From: an uncultured Ellagibacter sp.
GTDB lineage: Bacteria > Actinomycetota > Coriobacteriia > Coriobacteriales > Eggerthellaceae
NCBI RefSeq assembly: GCF_934617235.1
Contig: NZ_CAKTTZ010000004.1
Location: 1 to 64,000 of the forward strand
Length of the DNA stretch: 64,000 bases
Direction: 5' to 3'
Shown here: in pieces, positions 1-8,536 of the stretch
Layout of the letters: each line of letters begins with the position of its first letter
Numbering within the stretch: the first letter of the stretch is position 1
Program-made: the position numbers and the translations under genes
Notes under the pieces: generated by a model
Seen by the model: the letters and a program-made list of their open reading frames with translations, nothing else
Told to the model about the DNA's origin: nothing
Database searches by the model: none

Positions 1-73
1 TAGGATTCGAACCTAGGTAGACAGAGTCAACGGGTTTACAGCCCGTCCCCTTTAACCACTCGGGCACACGCCC
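1..73 (-). tRNA. tRNA-Tyr (GTA), 3' end cut off by the window edge
   Basis: Read on the minus strand, the acceptor 5' strand GGGCGTG is followed by U8, a D-arm with GAGTGGTTAAA, and an anticodon arm ACGGG-CTGTAAA-CCCGT with anticodon GTA. A long variable arm of about 13 nt marks a class II tRNA, as bacterial tRNA-Tyr is. The T-loop TTCGAAT is present. The last T-stem base, the acceptor 3' strand and the discriminator lie beyond position 1, so about nine bases are missing. Confidence 0.93.
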
Positions 74-307
74 ATGATCGACGCTTAATTCATGTGTATT
101 TATCAAGCTGCCGCTCGCTTTTTGCCGTCCTCGGCGCAGCGAGCAAGAGAATATTACGGTACCCACAAAAGGCTGTCAATACCTTACACGCCACCGGGCG
201 TATCTATCCACTATTCCTTCGCAATTCACAAGGCATGCAGATTTTCCCCATTGCTGACCTGGTGTTATGAAGTGACTCCTCCCTCGCCTGCGAGGTTTTC
301 CCCTACG

Positions 308-316
308 TGTTATTAT
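308..316 (+). promoter_or_regulatory. Candidate extended -10 of the NlpC/P60 gene
   Basis: TGTTATTAT matches an extended -10 box (TGnTATTAT), about 54 bases before the GTG start at 370. No good -35 is visible 16-18 bases upstream. The rest of the roughly 300-base stretch from 74 to 369 shows no supported gene. Confidence 0.4.
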
Positions 317-369
317 AAAGACGCTTTTGCCAAACGATAATCAGCATGCTCAACCAAGGAGGTTCCTCA

Positions 370-1488
370 GTGAGCGAGCATACAAACACACTCTCAAGGC
401 GAGCGTTTATCGGTACAGCGGCAGCAGTTGGTGCTGTCACGATGGCCGCTCCGAATATCGCATTCGGCGCCACGGCTGCAGAAAAGCAAGCCGAAGCCGA
501 TGCCGTTCGCAACCAGTTGATCAGCCTGCAGGCTGACTTGGAAACGGCTTCAGACAATTATTATGGCGCGCTGGACGAACAACAGGCTGCTCAGGACGCC
601 ATGGCGGCGGAGCAAGTCAAAATCGACGACACGAACGCGCAGATTCAGGAGTTGCAAGGGAAGCTTTCTACGCGTGCACGCAGCATGTACCGCACGGGAT
701 CGGCGAGCTTCCTCGACTTTGTGCTGGGTGCCTCCTCTTTCGACGAGTTCACGTCAAACTGGGATCTGCTCACGCAGATGAACAACAACGACTCCGACAT
801 GGTTGACAGCTCTAAGCAATTACGCGAGGAGCTGCAGGCCTCGAAGGACGAGTACGCACGCCAAGAGCAAATCGCAGCCGATAAGGCCGCAGAAGCTGCG
901 CAGATTCAGCAAGAAGTACAGGCGAAGGTCGACCAGGCTACCGAGCTTGTCAACTCGCTTGATGCCGAAGCGAAAGAGCTGCTCGAACAAGAGCAGGCTG
1001 CTGCGGCTGCTGCGGCTGCTGCAGAAGCGGCTGCCGCAGCAAATCGAAACAACGGTTCCGGAGGCGGCTCGAGCTCTGGCGGCGGTTCAAGCAGCGGCGG
1101 CTCTAGCAACAGCGGATACTCTGGCAACGGGGCGGATATCCCCTCGTATGGTTCGGTCGTCGATTACGCTATGTCGCGTATCGGTTGCCCGTACGTGTGG
1201 GGCGCGGAAGGCCCGAACGCCTTTGACTGCTCCGGGCTCGTTCGCTGGGCATACCTGCAAATTGGTATCTCCCTTCCGCACCAAAGCGAGTCGCTATATA
1301 ACTGTGCCTCCTGGCGCGGCCCTGTCTCTGAAGCACGCCCGGGCGATGTCCTTTGGCGTAGCGGCCACGTTGGTATTGCGGTAAGCTATGGCGGATCGCA
1401 TTACGTGCATGCCCCCACGTTTGGAGCCTACGTGCGCGACACGGATGCCCTTTCATGGTCGGGATTCACCCATGCGTTGAGGTTCTAA
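370..1488 (+). CDS. Secreted NlpC/P60 peptidoglycan hydrolase with N-terminal coiled coil
   Basis: Probable D,L-endopeptidase that cuts peptide stems of peptidoglycan outside the membrane. I chose the GTG at 370 because AAGGAGG (356-362) lies 7 bases upstream; an in-frame ATG at 346 precedes that ribosome site. The N-terminus has a twin-arginine-like signal (SRRAFIG, then a hydrophobic stretch and an AFG-A cleavage site). Residues about 35-210 form an Ala/Glu/Gln-rich coiled coil, followed by a poly-Ala run and a Gly/Ser-rich linker. The C-terminal 120 residues are NlpC/P60 with nucleophile Cys287 (DCSG), His333 (GHVGI) and a third polar residue near His347 (HAP). The coiled coil plus NlpC/P60 layout resembles RipA/PcsB-like hydrolases of cell division, but that role is inference. 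Alone in its transcription unit. Confidence 0.93.
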   Translation: MSEHTNTLSRRAFIGTAAAVGAVTMAAPNIAFGATAAEKQAEADAVRNQLISLQADLETASDNYYGALDEQQAAQDAMAAEQVKIDDTNAQIQELQGKLSTRARSMYRTGSASFLDFVLGASSFDEFTSNWDLLTQMNNNDSDMVDSSKQLREELQASKDEYARQEQIAADKAAEAAQIQQEVQAKVDQATELVNSLDAEAKELLEQEQAAAAAAAAAEAAAAANRNNGSGGGSSSGGGSSSGGSSNSGYSGNGADIPSYGSVVDYAMSRIGCPYVWGAEGPNAFDCSGLVRWAYLQIGISLPHQSESLYNCASWRGPVSEARPGDVLWRSGHVGIAVSYGGSHYVHAPTFGAYVRDTDALSWSGFTHALRF

Positions 1489-1517
1489 GTTCCCGCTCAG
1501 CATTTAGCATGCGTACT

Positions 1518-1560
1518 CGCCCCCGTTTCTTTAAACGAGAAACGGGGGCGCTCTTTTTTG
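1518..1560 (+). terminator. Rho-independent terminator after the NlpC/P60 gene
   Basis: A 13-bp perfect stem (1518-1530 with 1538-1550, CGCCCCCGTTTCT and its complement) with a 7-base loop is followed by CTCTTTTTT on the plus strand. Confidence 0.92.
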
Positions 1561-1712
1561 GTGGACAGTTAAGATGCCTTGGCCGCGCAGACGCACAAGA
1601 AACGACCGTCGAACCGCCTTCAGCACTGGTCACCTGCCGTCCCGCCCGCCTTTTCCCTCCCTTAGAGGGAAGCGGATTTATCGCTCGCTGGACTTCGGGG
1701 CTTCGCTATCTC

Positions 1713-1752
1713 AAAAAAGAAGCGGCCCGCTGCTCATCGCAGGGGCCGCTTC
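1713..1752 (-). terminator. Rho-independent terminator after the PutP-type symporter
   Basis: Stem GAAGCGGCCC (1719-1728) pairs with GGGCCGCTTC (1743-1752). On the minus strand the hairpin is followed by TCTTTTTT, just downstream of the symporter stop at 1776. Confidence 0.88.
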
Positions 1753-1775
1753 GCGTAATGGGTTTTTAACAGGCG

Positions 1776-3344
1776 CTACACATCAAGATCCATGTAGGTG
1801 TCGAACTCCTTCTCGATTTCCTCGGAAGGCTTCTTCGTGAGCAGCGAGACCACGACAATGGCGATGCAGGCGAACACGAACGCTGGCAAAAGCTCATAGA
1901 CGCCGAACCAGCCGCCGAGGGGCTTCACCAGGTTATGCCACGCGAAGACCGACGCCGCGCCGACGAGCATGCCAGCGATGCCGCCCTGCAGCGTGGTGCG
2001 TTTCCAGTACAGGGAGAACAATACGAGAGGGCCAAACGACGCGCCGAAGCCCGCCCATGCGTAAGAGACGACGCTGAAGATGGACGAGTTGGAATCCATC
2101 GCGATGAAGATGCCGAACAGGAGCACGGCGGCCAAGGTGAAGCGCGCGACGATCATGACCTGGCGATCGGTCGCGTCGCGCTTAATCAGGCCCTTGAAGA
2201 TGTTCGTAGCAACCGCGGAACCTGAAATGAGCAGATAGGAAGACGAAGAGCTCATCGCCGCAGCGAAGATGCCCGAAACGACAAGACCGCAAGCAAACGA
2301 CGGCAAGATCATGCGCGAGAGCACAACGAAGACGTTTTCTGCCGCGGACTGAGTGAGAAATTCCGTCGGGATGACGGCACGGCCGATAAGGCCGATGCAC
2401 ACCGCGCTCGAGAGCGACACGACAAGCCAGATCATCGCGATGATACGGGACTTCTTGATCTCATCGGAGTGGCGTACGCTCATGAAGCGCACGAGCACCT
2501 GGGGCATGCCGAAATATCCGAGACCCCAGGCGAGACCCGACACGATGGTGACAAGACCGTACTCCCCTGCCGCGCCGAACAGCGGCGCCCCGTTCTCGAC
2601 AACTTGGTTACCAGCCGCGTCGAGAATCGGGCTTGCAATTTGAGTACCCGAGAGAAAGCCGGGGATATCCTGCAGGAAAGCGACTGTGTTCTCGACGCCG
2701 CCCGCCTGCGCGACGCTGCCGACGAACACCGTGGCAAGCGCGAAGAACATGAGCGTGCCCTGGATGAGGTCGGTCGTGCAAACGGAAAGATATCCGCCGA
2801 CGAAGGTATAGAGGAACACGATGATGGCACCGAGCACCATCATCGTCGCATAATCGAGCCCGAAGAGCGTCGAGAACAGCTTGCCGCAGGTCACGAAGCA
2901 GCTTCCCGTGTAAATCGAAAAGAACACGAGCGTAATGATCGCGGCGATCGTCATGAGGATATGCTTGTTGTCGTGGAAGCGGTTCGAGAAGAAATCGGGA
3001 ACGGTGATCGAGTTGTTCGCCACTTCGGAGTACTTGCGCAAACGCTTCGCAACGAACTTCCAGTTGAGATACGTGCCGATCGCGAGGCCAATCGCCGTCC
3101 ACATGGCATCCGACGCGCCCGTGAAATACGCGACACCGGGAAGGCCCATGAGCAGCCAGCCCGACATATCCGAAGCCTCTGCCGAAAGTGCCGTGAGCCA
3201 CGGACCGAGCCCGCGACCGCCGAGGAAATATGCCTCACTCGACGCGTTCGACTTCTTCGCATAGACGAAGCCGACGAGTACGACCACGATGAAGTACAAA
3301 AGCATCGCGAGCAGTACCCAAAAATCACCTGTAACCATTTTCAT
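1776..3344 (-). CDS. putP: Sodium/proline-type symporter (SSS family)
   Basis: Sodium:solute symporter of 522 residues, the usual size of PutP, with about 13 hydrophobic segments. The N-terminus carries the family signature around residues 37-65 (YFLGGRGLGPW, then LSAEASDMSGWLLMGLPG), which is very close to PutP of other bacteria. Proline is the likely substrate, but related SSS carriers differ in few residues. The start is uncertain: ATG-AAA-ATG lies directly after GGAGAGGG, so 3344 or 3338 could be used; the longer form is given. The gene is a single unit closed by the terminator at 1713-1752. Confidence 0.9.
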   Translation of the reverse strand: MKMVTGDFWVLLAMLLYFIVVVLVGFVYAKKSNASSEAYFLGGRGLGPWLTALSAEASDMSGWLLMGLPGVAYFTGASDAMWTAIGLAIGTYLNWKFVAKRLRKYSEVANNSITVPDFFSNRFHDNKHILMTIAAIITLVFFSIYTGSCFVTCGKLFSTLFGLDYATMMVLGAIIVFLYTFVGGYLSVCTTDLIQGTLMFFALATVFVGSVAQAGGVENTVAFLQDIPGFLSGTQIASPILDAAGNQVVENGAPLFGAAGEYGLVTIVSGLAWGLGYFGMPQVLVRFMSVRHSDEIKKSRIIAMIWLVVSLSSAVCIGLIGRAVIPTEFLTQSAAENVFVVLSRMILPSFACGLVVSGIFAAAMSSSSSYLLISGSAVATNIFKGLIKRDATDRQVMIVARFTLAAVLLFGIFIAMDSNSSIFSVVSYAWAGFGASFGPLVLFSLYWKRTTLQGGIAGMLVGAASVFAWHNLVKPLGGWFGVYELLPAFVFACIAIVVVSLLTKKPSEEIEKEFDTYMDLDV

Positions 3345-3635
3345 CCCTCTCCAATAGTCGAATAGTCGGATTATAGGGCATACTTTTCCCGACTAAAGTG
3401 ATATTTCGGCTGCGGTGTAAACGATTCGCGAAACGGCGACACGCGAGGCGTCTTTATTAGCGGCGATAATGACAAAATTTACAGGCGTCGTCGCTCTTGA
3501 AAAATGCGCGTTACGCGAGGAAGCCAAGGATTTATTTCGATTGAAACTTGTCCCAAGGGGTATGCAAACGTATTATCGAGGGCAGACAGAATCGCGGTGG
3601 GGCCACGCCTCGCCGCATACGGCAAAGGATGTGAA
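3345..3635. other. Divergent intergenic region between symporter and aminotransferase
   Basis: About 290 bases between two diverging genes. It should hold both promoters, but I see no consensus -35/-10 pair. No gene or strong hairpin is supported here. Confidence 0.5.
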
Positions 3636-4922
3636 ATGACTGCATTCGAACAGATGGACCGCTCGGAGCTTGAACGCGAGCTCAATCGATTGAACGAGGA
3701 ATATGCGCAGTTCAAGGCAAAGGGGCTTGCGCTTAATATGGCACGCGGCAAGCCGAGCACCGAGCAGCTCGATCTGAGTATCCCCTTGCTCTCCTGCATC
3801 GCGAGCGCCGAGGACTGTATCGCCGAAGATGGAACCGACTGCCGCAACTACGGTGTGCTCGACGGTCTCCCTGAAGCAAAGCGCCTGATGGCAACGATGC
3901 TCGATGATGTGCCGGAAAACGTGATCGTCGGCGGAAACTCGAGCCTGACGCTTATGGGCAATGCCGTCGCGCGATGCCTCGACTTCGGCACCCTCGGAAG
4001 CAAGCCTTGGGCCCAATACCCTGGCATCAAATGGATTTGCCCTGTTCCAGGCTACGATCGCCACTTCGGCATCACAGAATCTTTCGGTATCGAAATGATT
4101 CCCGTAAAAATGGACGAGAATGGGCCCGACATGGACGAAGTCGAGCGACTCGTCGCCGAAGACGATTCTGTGAAGGGCATTTGGTGCGTTCCCAAGTACT
4201 CGAACCCAGGTGGCGTCACCTATTCCAAAGAAGTTGTCCGCAGATTGGCCGCGATGCCCTGCGCCGCCGACGATTTCCGCATTTTTTGGGACAACGCCTA
4301 CAGTGTTCACCATTTGAACCCGTTCAAGGCTGACCAGGACCAATTGCTCGATATTGGTGAGGCATGTCGCGAAGCGGGCAACCCCGATCGTTACTTCAAG
4401 TTCGCGTCCACCTCAAAGGTGACGCTCCCTGGTGCTGGCATCTCGGCGATCGCCGCGAGCCCCGACAACATCGCCGAGATTAAAAAGCGCATGGCTACAA
4501 CTGTCATCAGCTACGACAAACTCAACCAACTGCGCCACGTGAAGTTCCTGAAGAACGCTGACGGCATCGCCGCTCATATGGAGAAGCACGCAGACATTCT
4601 CCGTCCGAAGTTTACACTCGTCGAAAACGAACTTACCATGGGGCTATCCGAGGTCGGCGGATGCTCGTGGACGACACCCCGTGGAGGATACTTTGTATCC
4701 TTCGATGCGCCAGAAGGTTGCGCAAAGCGCATCGTCCAGCTCGCGAAAGACGCTGGCGTCACGATGACGGACGCTGGTGCTACGTGGCCATACAAGCACG
4801 ACCCCTATGACAGCAACATTCGCATCGCGCCCACGCTTCCCCCGCTCTACGAACTTCGCGAGGCGCTCAGCGTGTTCGTGTGCTGCGTGAAGATCGCTTA
4901 CGCGGAGAAGCTGCTCGCATAG
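3636..4922 (+). CDS. PLP-dependent aminotransferase, MocR-type fold I (probable aspartate aminotransferase)
   Basis: 428 residues from the ATG at 3636, which has AAAGGA a few bases upstream; earlier in-frame starts lack a ribosome site and family similarity. The sequence shows the N-terminal ARGKPS motif, a glycine-rich cofactor loop (VGGNSSL), NPGG, a DNAY segment for the PLP ring, and the Schiff-base lysine in STSKVTLPG. This pattern fits the Aminotran_MocR family, whose characterised members include aspartate aminotransferases. Substrate is inferred from family only. The 3' end overlaps the convergent helicase gene by 25 bases (4898-4922), so the two transcripts collide. Confidence 0.87.
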   Translation: MTAFEQMDRSELERELNRLNEEYAQFKAKGLALNMARGKPSTEQLDLSIPLLSCIASAEDCIAEDGTDCRNYGVLDGLPEAKRLMATMLDDVPENVIVGGNSSLTLMGNAVARCLDFGTLGSKPWAQYPGIKWICPVPGYDRHFGITESFGIEMIPVKMDENGPDMDEVERLVAEDDSVKGIWCVPKYSNPGGVTYSKEVVRRLAAMPCAADDFRIFWDNAYSVHHLNPFKADQDQLLDIGEACREAGNPDRYFKFASTSKVTLPGAGISAIAASPDNIAEIKKRMATTVISYDKLNQLRHVKFLKNADGIAAHMEKHADILRPKFTLVENELTMGLSEVGGCSWTTPRGGYFVSFDAPEGCAKRIVQLAKDAGVTMTDAGATWPYKHDPYDSNIRIAPTLPPLYELREALSVFVCCVKIAYAEKLLA

Positions 4923-7900
4923 CGCGCAAGTATTTCTCCTTCGATTGCCGGAAGGTCAGCTGCGGTAAAGGTGTAGTTCACCTGCTGCGGCTGACCTTCT
5001 TTGGTATCGTCAGGCTGTTCCACGCGCACAAATGCGAACTGTGTGCATTCATAGCCCTGCATGAGCAACGCATAGGCATAGCAGAGCGCCTGGAGTCGAT
5101 GCTTTTCCTGGAGTTGTAACGGCGTTTCCCCTGGCGAATCACCTGTTTTGTAATCCACGACAAATGCCGTGCGACTGTCTTCCCCGTCAGCAAGAAGGTC
5201 GATTTCGCCTTCCATGAACGGCGCATCATCGCTGTTCCCGACACGCACAAAGAAGGGGACCTCCGCCCGAAGTCGAGGAAACGAAGCGACATGTGCCGCG
5301 ATGTCGCTTTCAAACCACCGAGAAAGCGCTTCGGAAAGACGCAAACGCTGAAGCTGAGATAGCCCGCAATGGCGTGCAAGCGCTTCGACATGCGTTTTAT
5401 CCGGACAGGCGAGCGTACCACCAGCATCGCGCGCGCATACCGCCTGCTGGGCTAGCCTATGGAATGCAGTGCCTAAATCGGTCGCCTTGTCGGCATCCCC
5501 CGAAAGCGAAGCGCGAATCGCGTTCCATGCCGCATCGTCTGCATCCATGCTGTCTAGCGCATGAGAGAAATCGCTATCTTGAAGTACGTCCTCTTCCTCA
5601 GCGGATGAATCGGTGTCGTCGACAGTGGGACCGCTATGGGCGATCGACGAGTAACTGAACACCCCTGCACGCGACGAGGGCCACGGCTGTGCCGCAAGTT
5701 CGCTTGCGGGCGAAACTTCGGGAATATCGACAACCCGACATGCGGATTCGGAAGCGTCCGCATGCGACTTCCCTTCTCCCTGTTCAAAAGCCCCTTCTCC
5801 ATCTTGAGCTCCATCGGCTTCATCATCGAGCGTCAAGTCGATTCGCTCTACACGAGCAGGCGATTCTCCCCCGAAATCAAGAAGGGTTACGCCTGTTTCG
5901 AAAGCACCGTCAAAGCCGCAGAGAGCAGACTCGACGCTTCCCCAGACGCTCTTTGCGAGACCCGTCGGATCGTCTTTCGTCGGTCTTCCCGCGATAGCGC
6001 AAATGACCGCCTCTTTTGCACGGGTAAGAGCAACATAGAGCAACCGGCGCGTTTCCTCGGTTTCGCCAAGATGTTCATGGCGCTGGATTGCACAACGAAC
6101 ATCGACTGGATTGTGGTCTTGGGGGTTCTCTATCAGCTGTTGGAAAAATTCGTCGTCTTCGGCCCCCTCGAAGGGGTTCACCGACATGCTCTTCGCGATG
6201 AGCTGCGAAGACTTCTCCTGGTAGCGAGCTACCGAAGCGCCCGCATCGAGCGAGATGTAGGTCTTCCCCTTAAGGGAGGTTCGCGCCAAACGCGAGGACC
6301 GAGCCTCGTCAGAGCGGATTTCCGCCACAGCGACAATAGGGAATTCCAGGCCCTTGCTTGCATGAATCGTCATGATGCGCACAAACTCACCCGATTTTGC
6401 AGAAAGCGAGCCTGGCGCCTTTTTCGCAATCTCGATTTGCGAGCGTAATTCAACCGCTGTTTGAGCAGGCCCGAAGCCACCTTTACGCTCGATATCGCGA
6501 GCAAGACGACATGCCTTGTAAACGTTCGCTGCGCGCGCTAATCCTTCTGCCCCTTCATCCTCAAGGCGCCGAAGCCAACCGGAATCAACGAGGACGCCCT
6601 CCATGATTTCGGACAAAGGGCGCACACGCACATTGGCGGCCGCCTTTTGAAGCGTTTGCACCGCCGCTTGAAGGCCAGGCGCAAGAGTGGTCCCCTCTTC
6701 GGCTGCCGCATATACCTTCAGACCAGAATCAAGCGAGCGACGACGAGAGATGCCATGAACCTCGTCGAAGCCCGTCGACAAATCGATAAAATCATCGGCG
6801 GTGAGCGAGAACATCTCGCTAGAGAGCACTTCGAAGAGAGCTTCAGTGTTTTTGGGATTGGCGATCACTTCGGCAAGTCGCACCGCAAGACCCACTTCTG
6901 GCGCTTGCCCGAAGATGGACCCTCCCGAAACAACGCACGAAAGACCCTGTTCGCGTATAGCGTCGGCGTAAATGTTGGCACAGCGCATCCCACCAAGCAG
7001 CACCACCATATCACCAGCCGAATGGCCCTCGGAAACAAGCTTCGCAAAGCGCTCCGCAATCCTTCGAGCCACCGTCGCGCGCGCAGTATCTGAGGGAACA
7101 CCGCGAGGATAAGTGGTGAACTGCACTTCGATGCGTGGATCGGATCCCTTGTAGGGATGCTCAACGCGCTCGGGGTCGCGTGATGCAGAAAGCGACATGA
7201 AGGAGCGCCCGAAGACGGTTGGCTGGCTGAACACGCAATCGGCGAACGCGAGCACATCGACATGGCTTCTGAAGTTATCGTCGAGCGTGATGAGACCCGA
7301 TTCGTTGTTTTCCGCCACCGAAGCAAGATGCCGGTCGTAGACCGAAACGTCCGCCCCGCGGAAGCGATAGATGCTTTGCTGCGCATCGCCGACCGTGCAC
7401 AGCCGCTCGAAGTTCGCACCCGCCATTCGTTTGATCATGTCCACTTGGAGTTGATCGGTGTCCTGGAATTCGTCAACCATGATCATCTTGAATCGGTCGG
7501 CGTACTCTGCCGCGACATCTGGGTGCTCGCTGAACATGCGCGATGCCATGGTGAGCAAATCGTCATTGTCGAGCATTCCCGCTTCGCGCTTACGTCGACG
7601 GTAAGCATCGAATACGCGGCTCGCAAGATCGACCACCTCGCGCATGCGCGGTTCGGCAACGGCAAGTCGCGCCTCCATCATGAGGGAGAAATACGCTTGC
7701 GCCGTCTCAGTGGCGAGCTCCTTGTATTCCGGCGTACCAAATGCGCAGGTGGGAACAGGGAAAGCGTTAAACAGCGGCAAAAGCTGCTCAGGGGAGATTT
7801 CTCTGCCTTCTCGCTGCGCCGCTTCAAGTTCCTCGAGCGCATCTGCCGTGTTCTCGAGGAAGGCATCTCGGCGCTTCCCCGGCTTTTGCGCCTCGCACAT

Positions 7901-8533
7901 TGCCATGATGTCTCCCGCCAAAGAGGACATGCGCGCCATGAGCTTATAGGGCGATGCCGCAGGAGGCGTGAGGACGATAGATGCCATGCCTTCGGGGCTC
8001 GCCTGCGCTGCGATGACGAGTTCGCGAACCATGCCCTCAATGCTTGCAGCAGAAGTCGGTCCGTTTTGCCGAGCCGAGTATTCCTCGAAGAGCGCATCGT
8101 AGTCGCCGGGCGAAGTCAGGTCATCCTCAGAGCCGAGCACCTCCTCAAGAGATGCATCGAGCATATCGTTTGCGGAAGATTCGTCCGCTACTGCGAAATC
8201 GGGATTGATTCCCAAGTCAAGTGCATGGGCGCGCAACATGCGGGAACATGCGCCATGAATGGTGGAAATCCAGGCAGAATCGACTAAAAGCGCCTGATCG
8301 GAACGGCCGCAAGCCTTGAGAGCACCCTTTACGCGCGATTTAATCTCGCCCGCCGCCTTCGAAGTGAACGTGATAGCGAGCACCTCATCGATGCTGGAAA
8401 CGTACCCGCATTCGAGCGCATGGACGATTCGCTGGGTGAGCGTGAATGTTTTGCCGCTGCCCGCGCCAGCGGACACCGCCACAGGACCAACGAGCGTGTC
8501 GACACATTTTTGCTGTTCGGGAGTGAGAGCCAT
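4898..8533 (-). CDS. addA: AddA-like UvrD-type helicase with RecB-family nuclease domain
   Basis: ATP-dependent helicase/exonuclease that would process double-strand DNA ends for recombination together with the upstream partner. At 1,211 residues it matches AddA. Visible motifs are Walker A (SAGAGSGKT, about 21-29), TIHGACSRML (91-100), Walker B VDEFQDTD (353-360), GDAQQSIYRFRG (382-393), MTIHASKGLEFP (721-732) and LLYVALTRAKEAV (831-843). The C-terminus holds the PD-(D/E)XK nuclease core GEID (about 1109-1112) and VDYKTG (1126-1131). A low-complexity acidic region near 920-1010 separates helicase and nuclease. It starts 3 bases after the addB-like stop, so the two are translationally coupled. 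Confidence 0.93.
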   Translation of the reverse strand: MALTPEQQKCVDTLVGPVAVSAGAGSGKTFTLTQRIVHALECGYVSSIDEVLAITFTSKAAGEIKSRVKGALKACGRSDQALLVDSAWISTIHGACSRMLRAHALDLGINPDFAVADESSANDMLDASLEEVLGSEDDLTSPGDYDALFEEYSARQNGPTSAASIEGMVRELVIAAQASPEGMASIVLTPPAASPYKLMARMSSLAGDIMAMCEAQKPGKRRDAFLENTADALEELEAAQREGREISPEQLLPLFNAFPVPTCAFGTPEYKELATETAQAYFSLMMEARLAVAEPRMREVVDLASRVFDAYRRRKREAGMLDNDDLLTMASRMFSEHPDVAAEYADRFKMIMVDEFQDTDQLQVDMIKRMAGANFERLCTVGDAQQSIYRFRGADVSVYDRHLASVAENNESGLITLDDNFRSHVDVLAFADCVFSQPTVFGRSFMSLSASRDPERVEHPYKGSDPRIEVQFTTYPRGVPSDTARATVARRIAERFAKLVSEGHSAGDMVVLLGGMRCANIYADAIREQGLSCVVSGGSIFGQAPEVGLAVRLAEVIANPKNTEALFEVLSSEMFSLTADDFIDLSTGFDEVHGISRRRSLDSGLKVYAAAEEGTTLAPGLQAAVQTLQKAAANVRVRPLSEIMEGVLVDSGWLRRLEDEGAEGLARAANVYKACRLARDIERKGGFGPAQTAVELRSQIEIAKKAPGSLSAKSGEFVRIMTIHASKGLEFPIVAVAEIRSDEARSSRLARTSLKGKTYISLDAGASVARYQEKSSQLIAKSMSVNPFEGAEDDEFFQQLIENPQDHNPVDVRCAIQRHEHLGETEETRRLLYVALTRAKEAVICAIAGRPTKDDPTGLAKSVWGSVESALCGFDGAFETGVTLLDFGGESPARVERIDLTLDDEADGAQDGEGAFEQGEGKSHADASESACRVVDIPEVSPASELAAQPWPSSRAGVFSYSSIAHSGPTVDDTDSSAEEEDVLQDSDFSHALDSMDADDAAWNAIRASLSGDADKATDLGTAFHRLAQQAVCARDAGGTLACPDKTHVEALARHCGLSQLQRLRLSEALSRWFESDIAAHVASFPRLRAEVPFFVRVGNSDDAPFMEGEIDLLADGEDSRTAFVVDYKTGDSPGETPLQLQEKHRLQALCYAYALLMQGYECTQFAFVRVEQPDDTKEGQPQQVNYTFTAADLPAIEGEILARYASSFSA

Positions 8534-8536
8534 AGC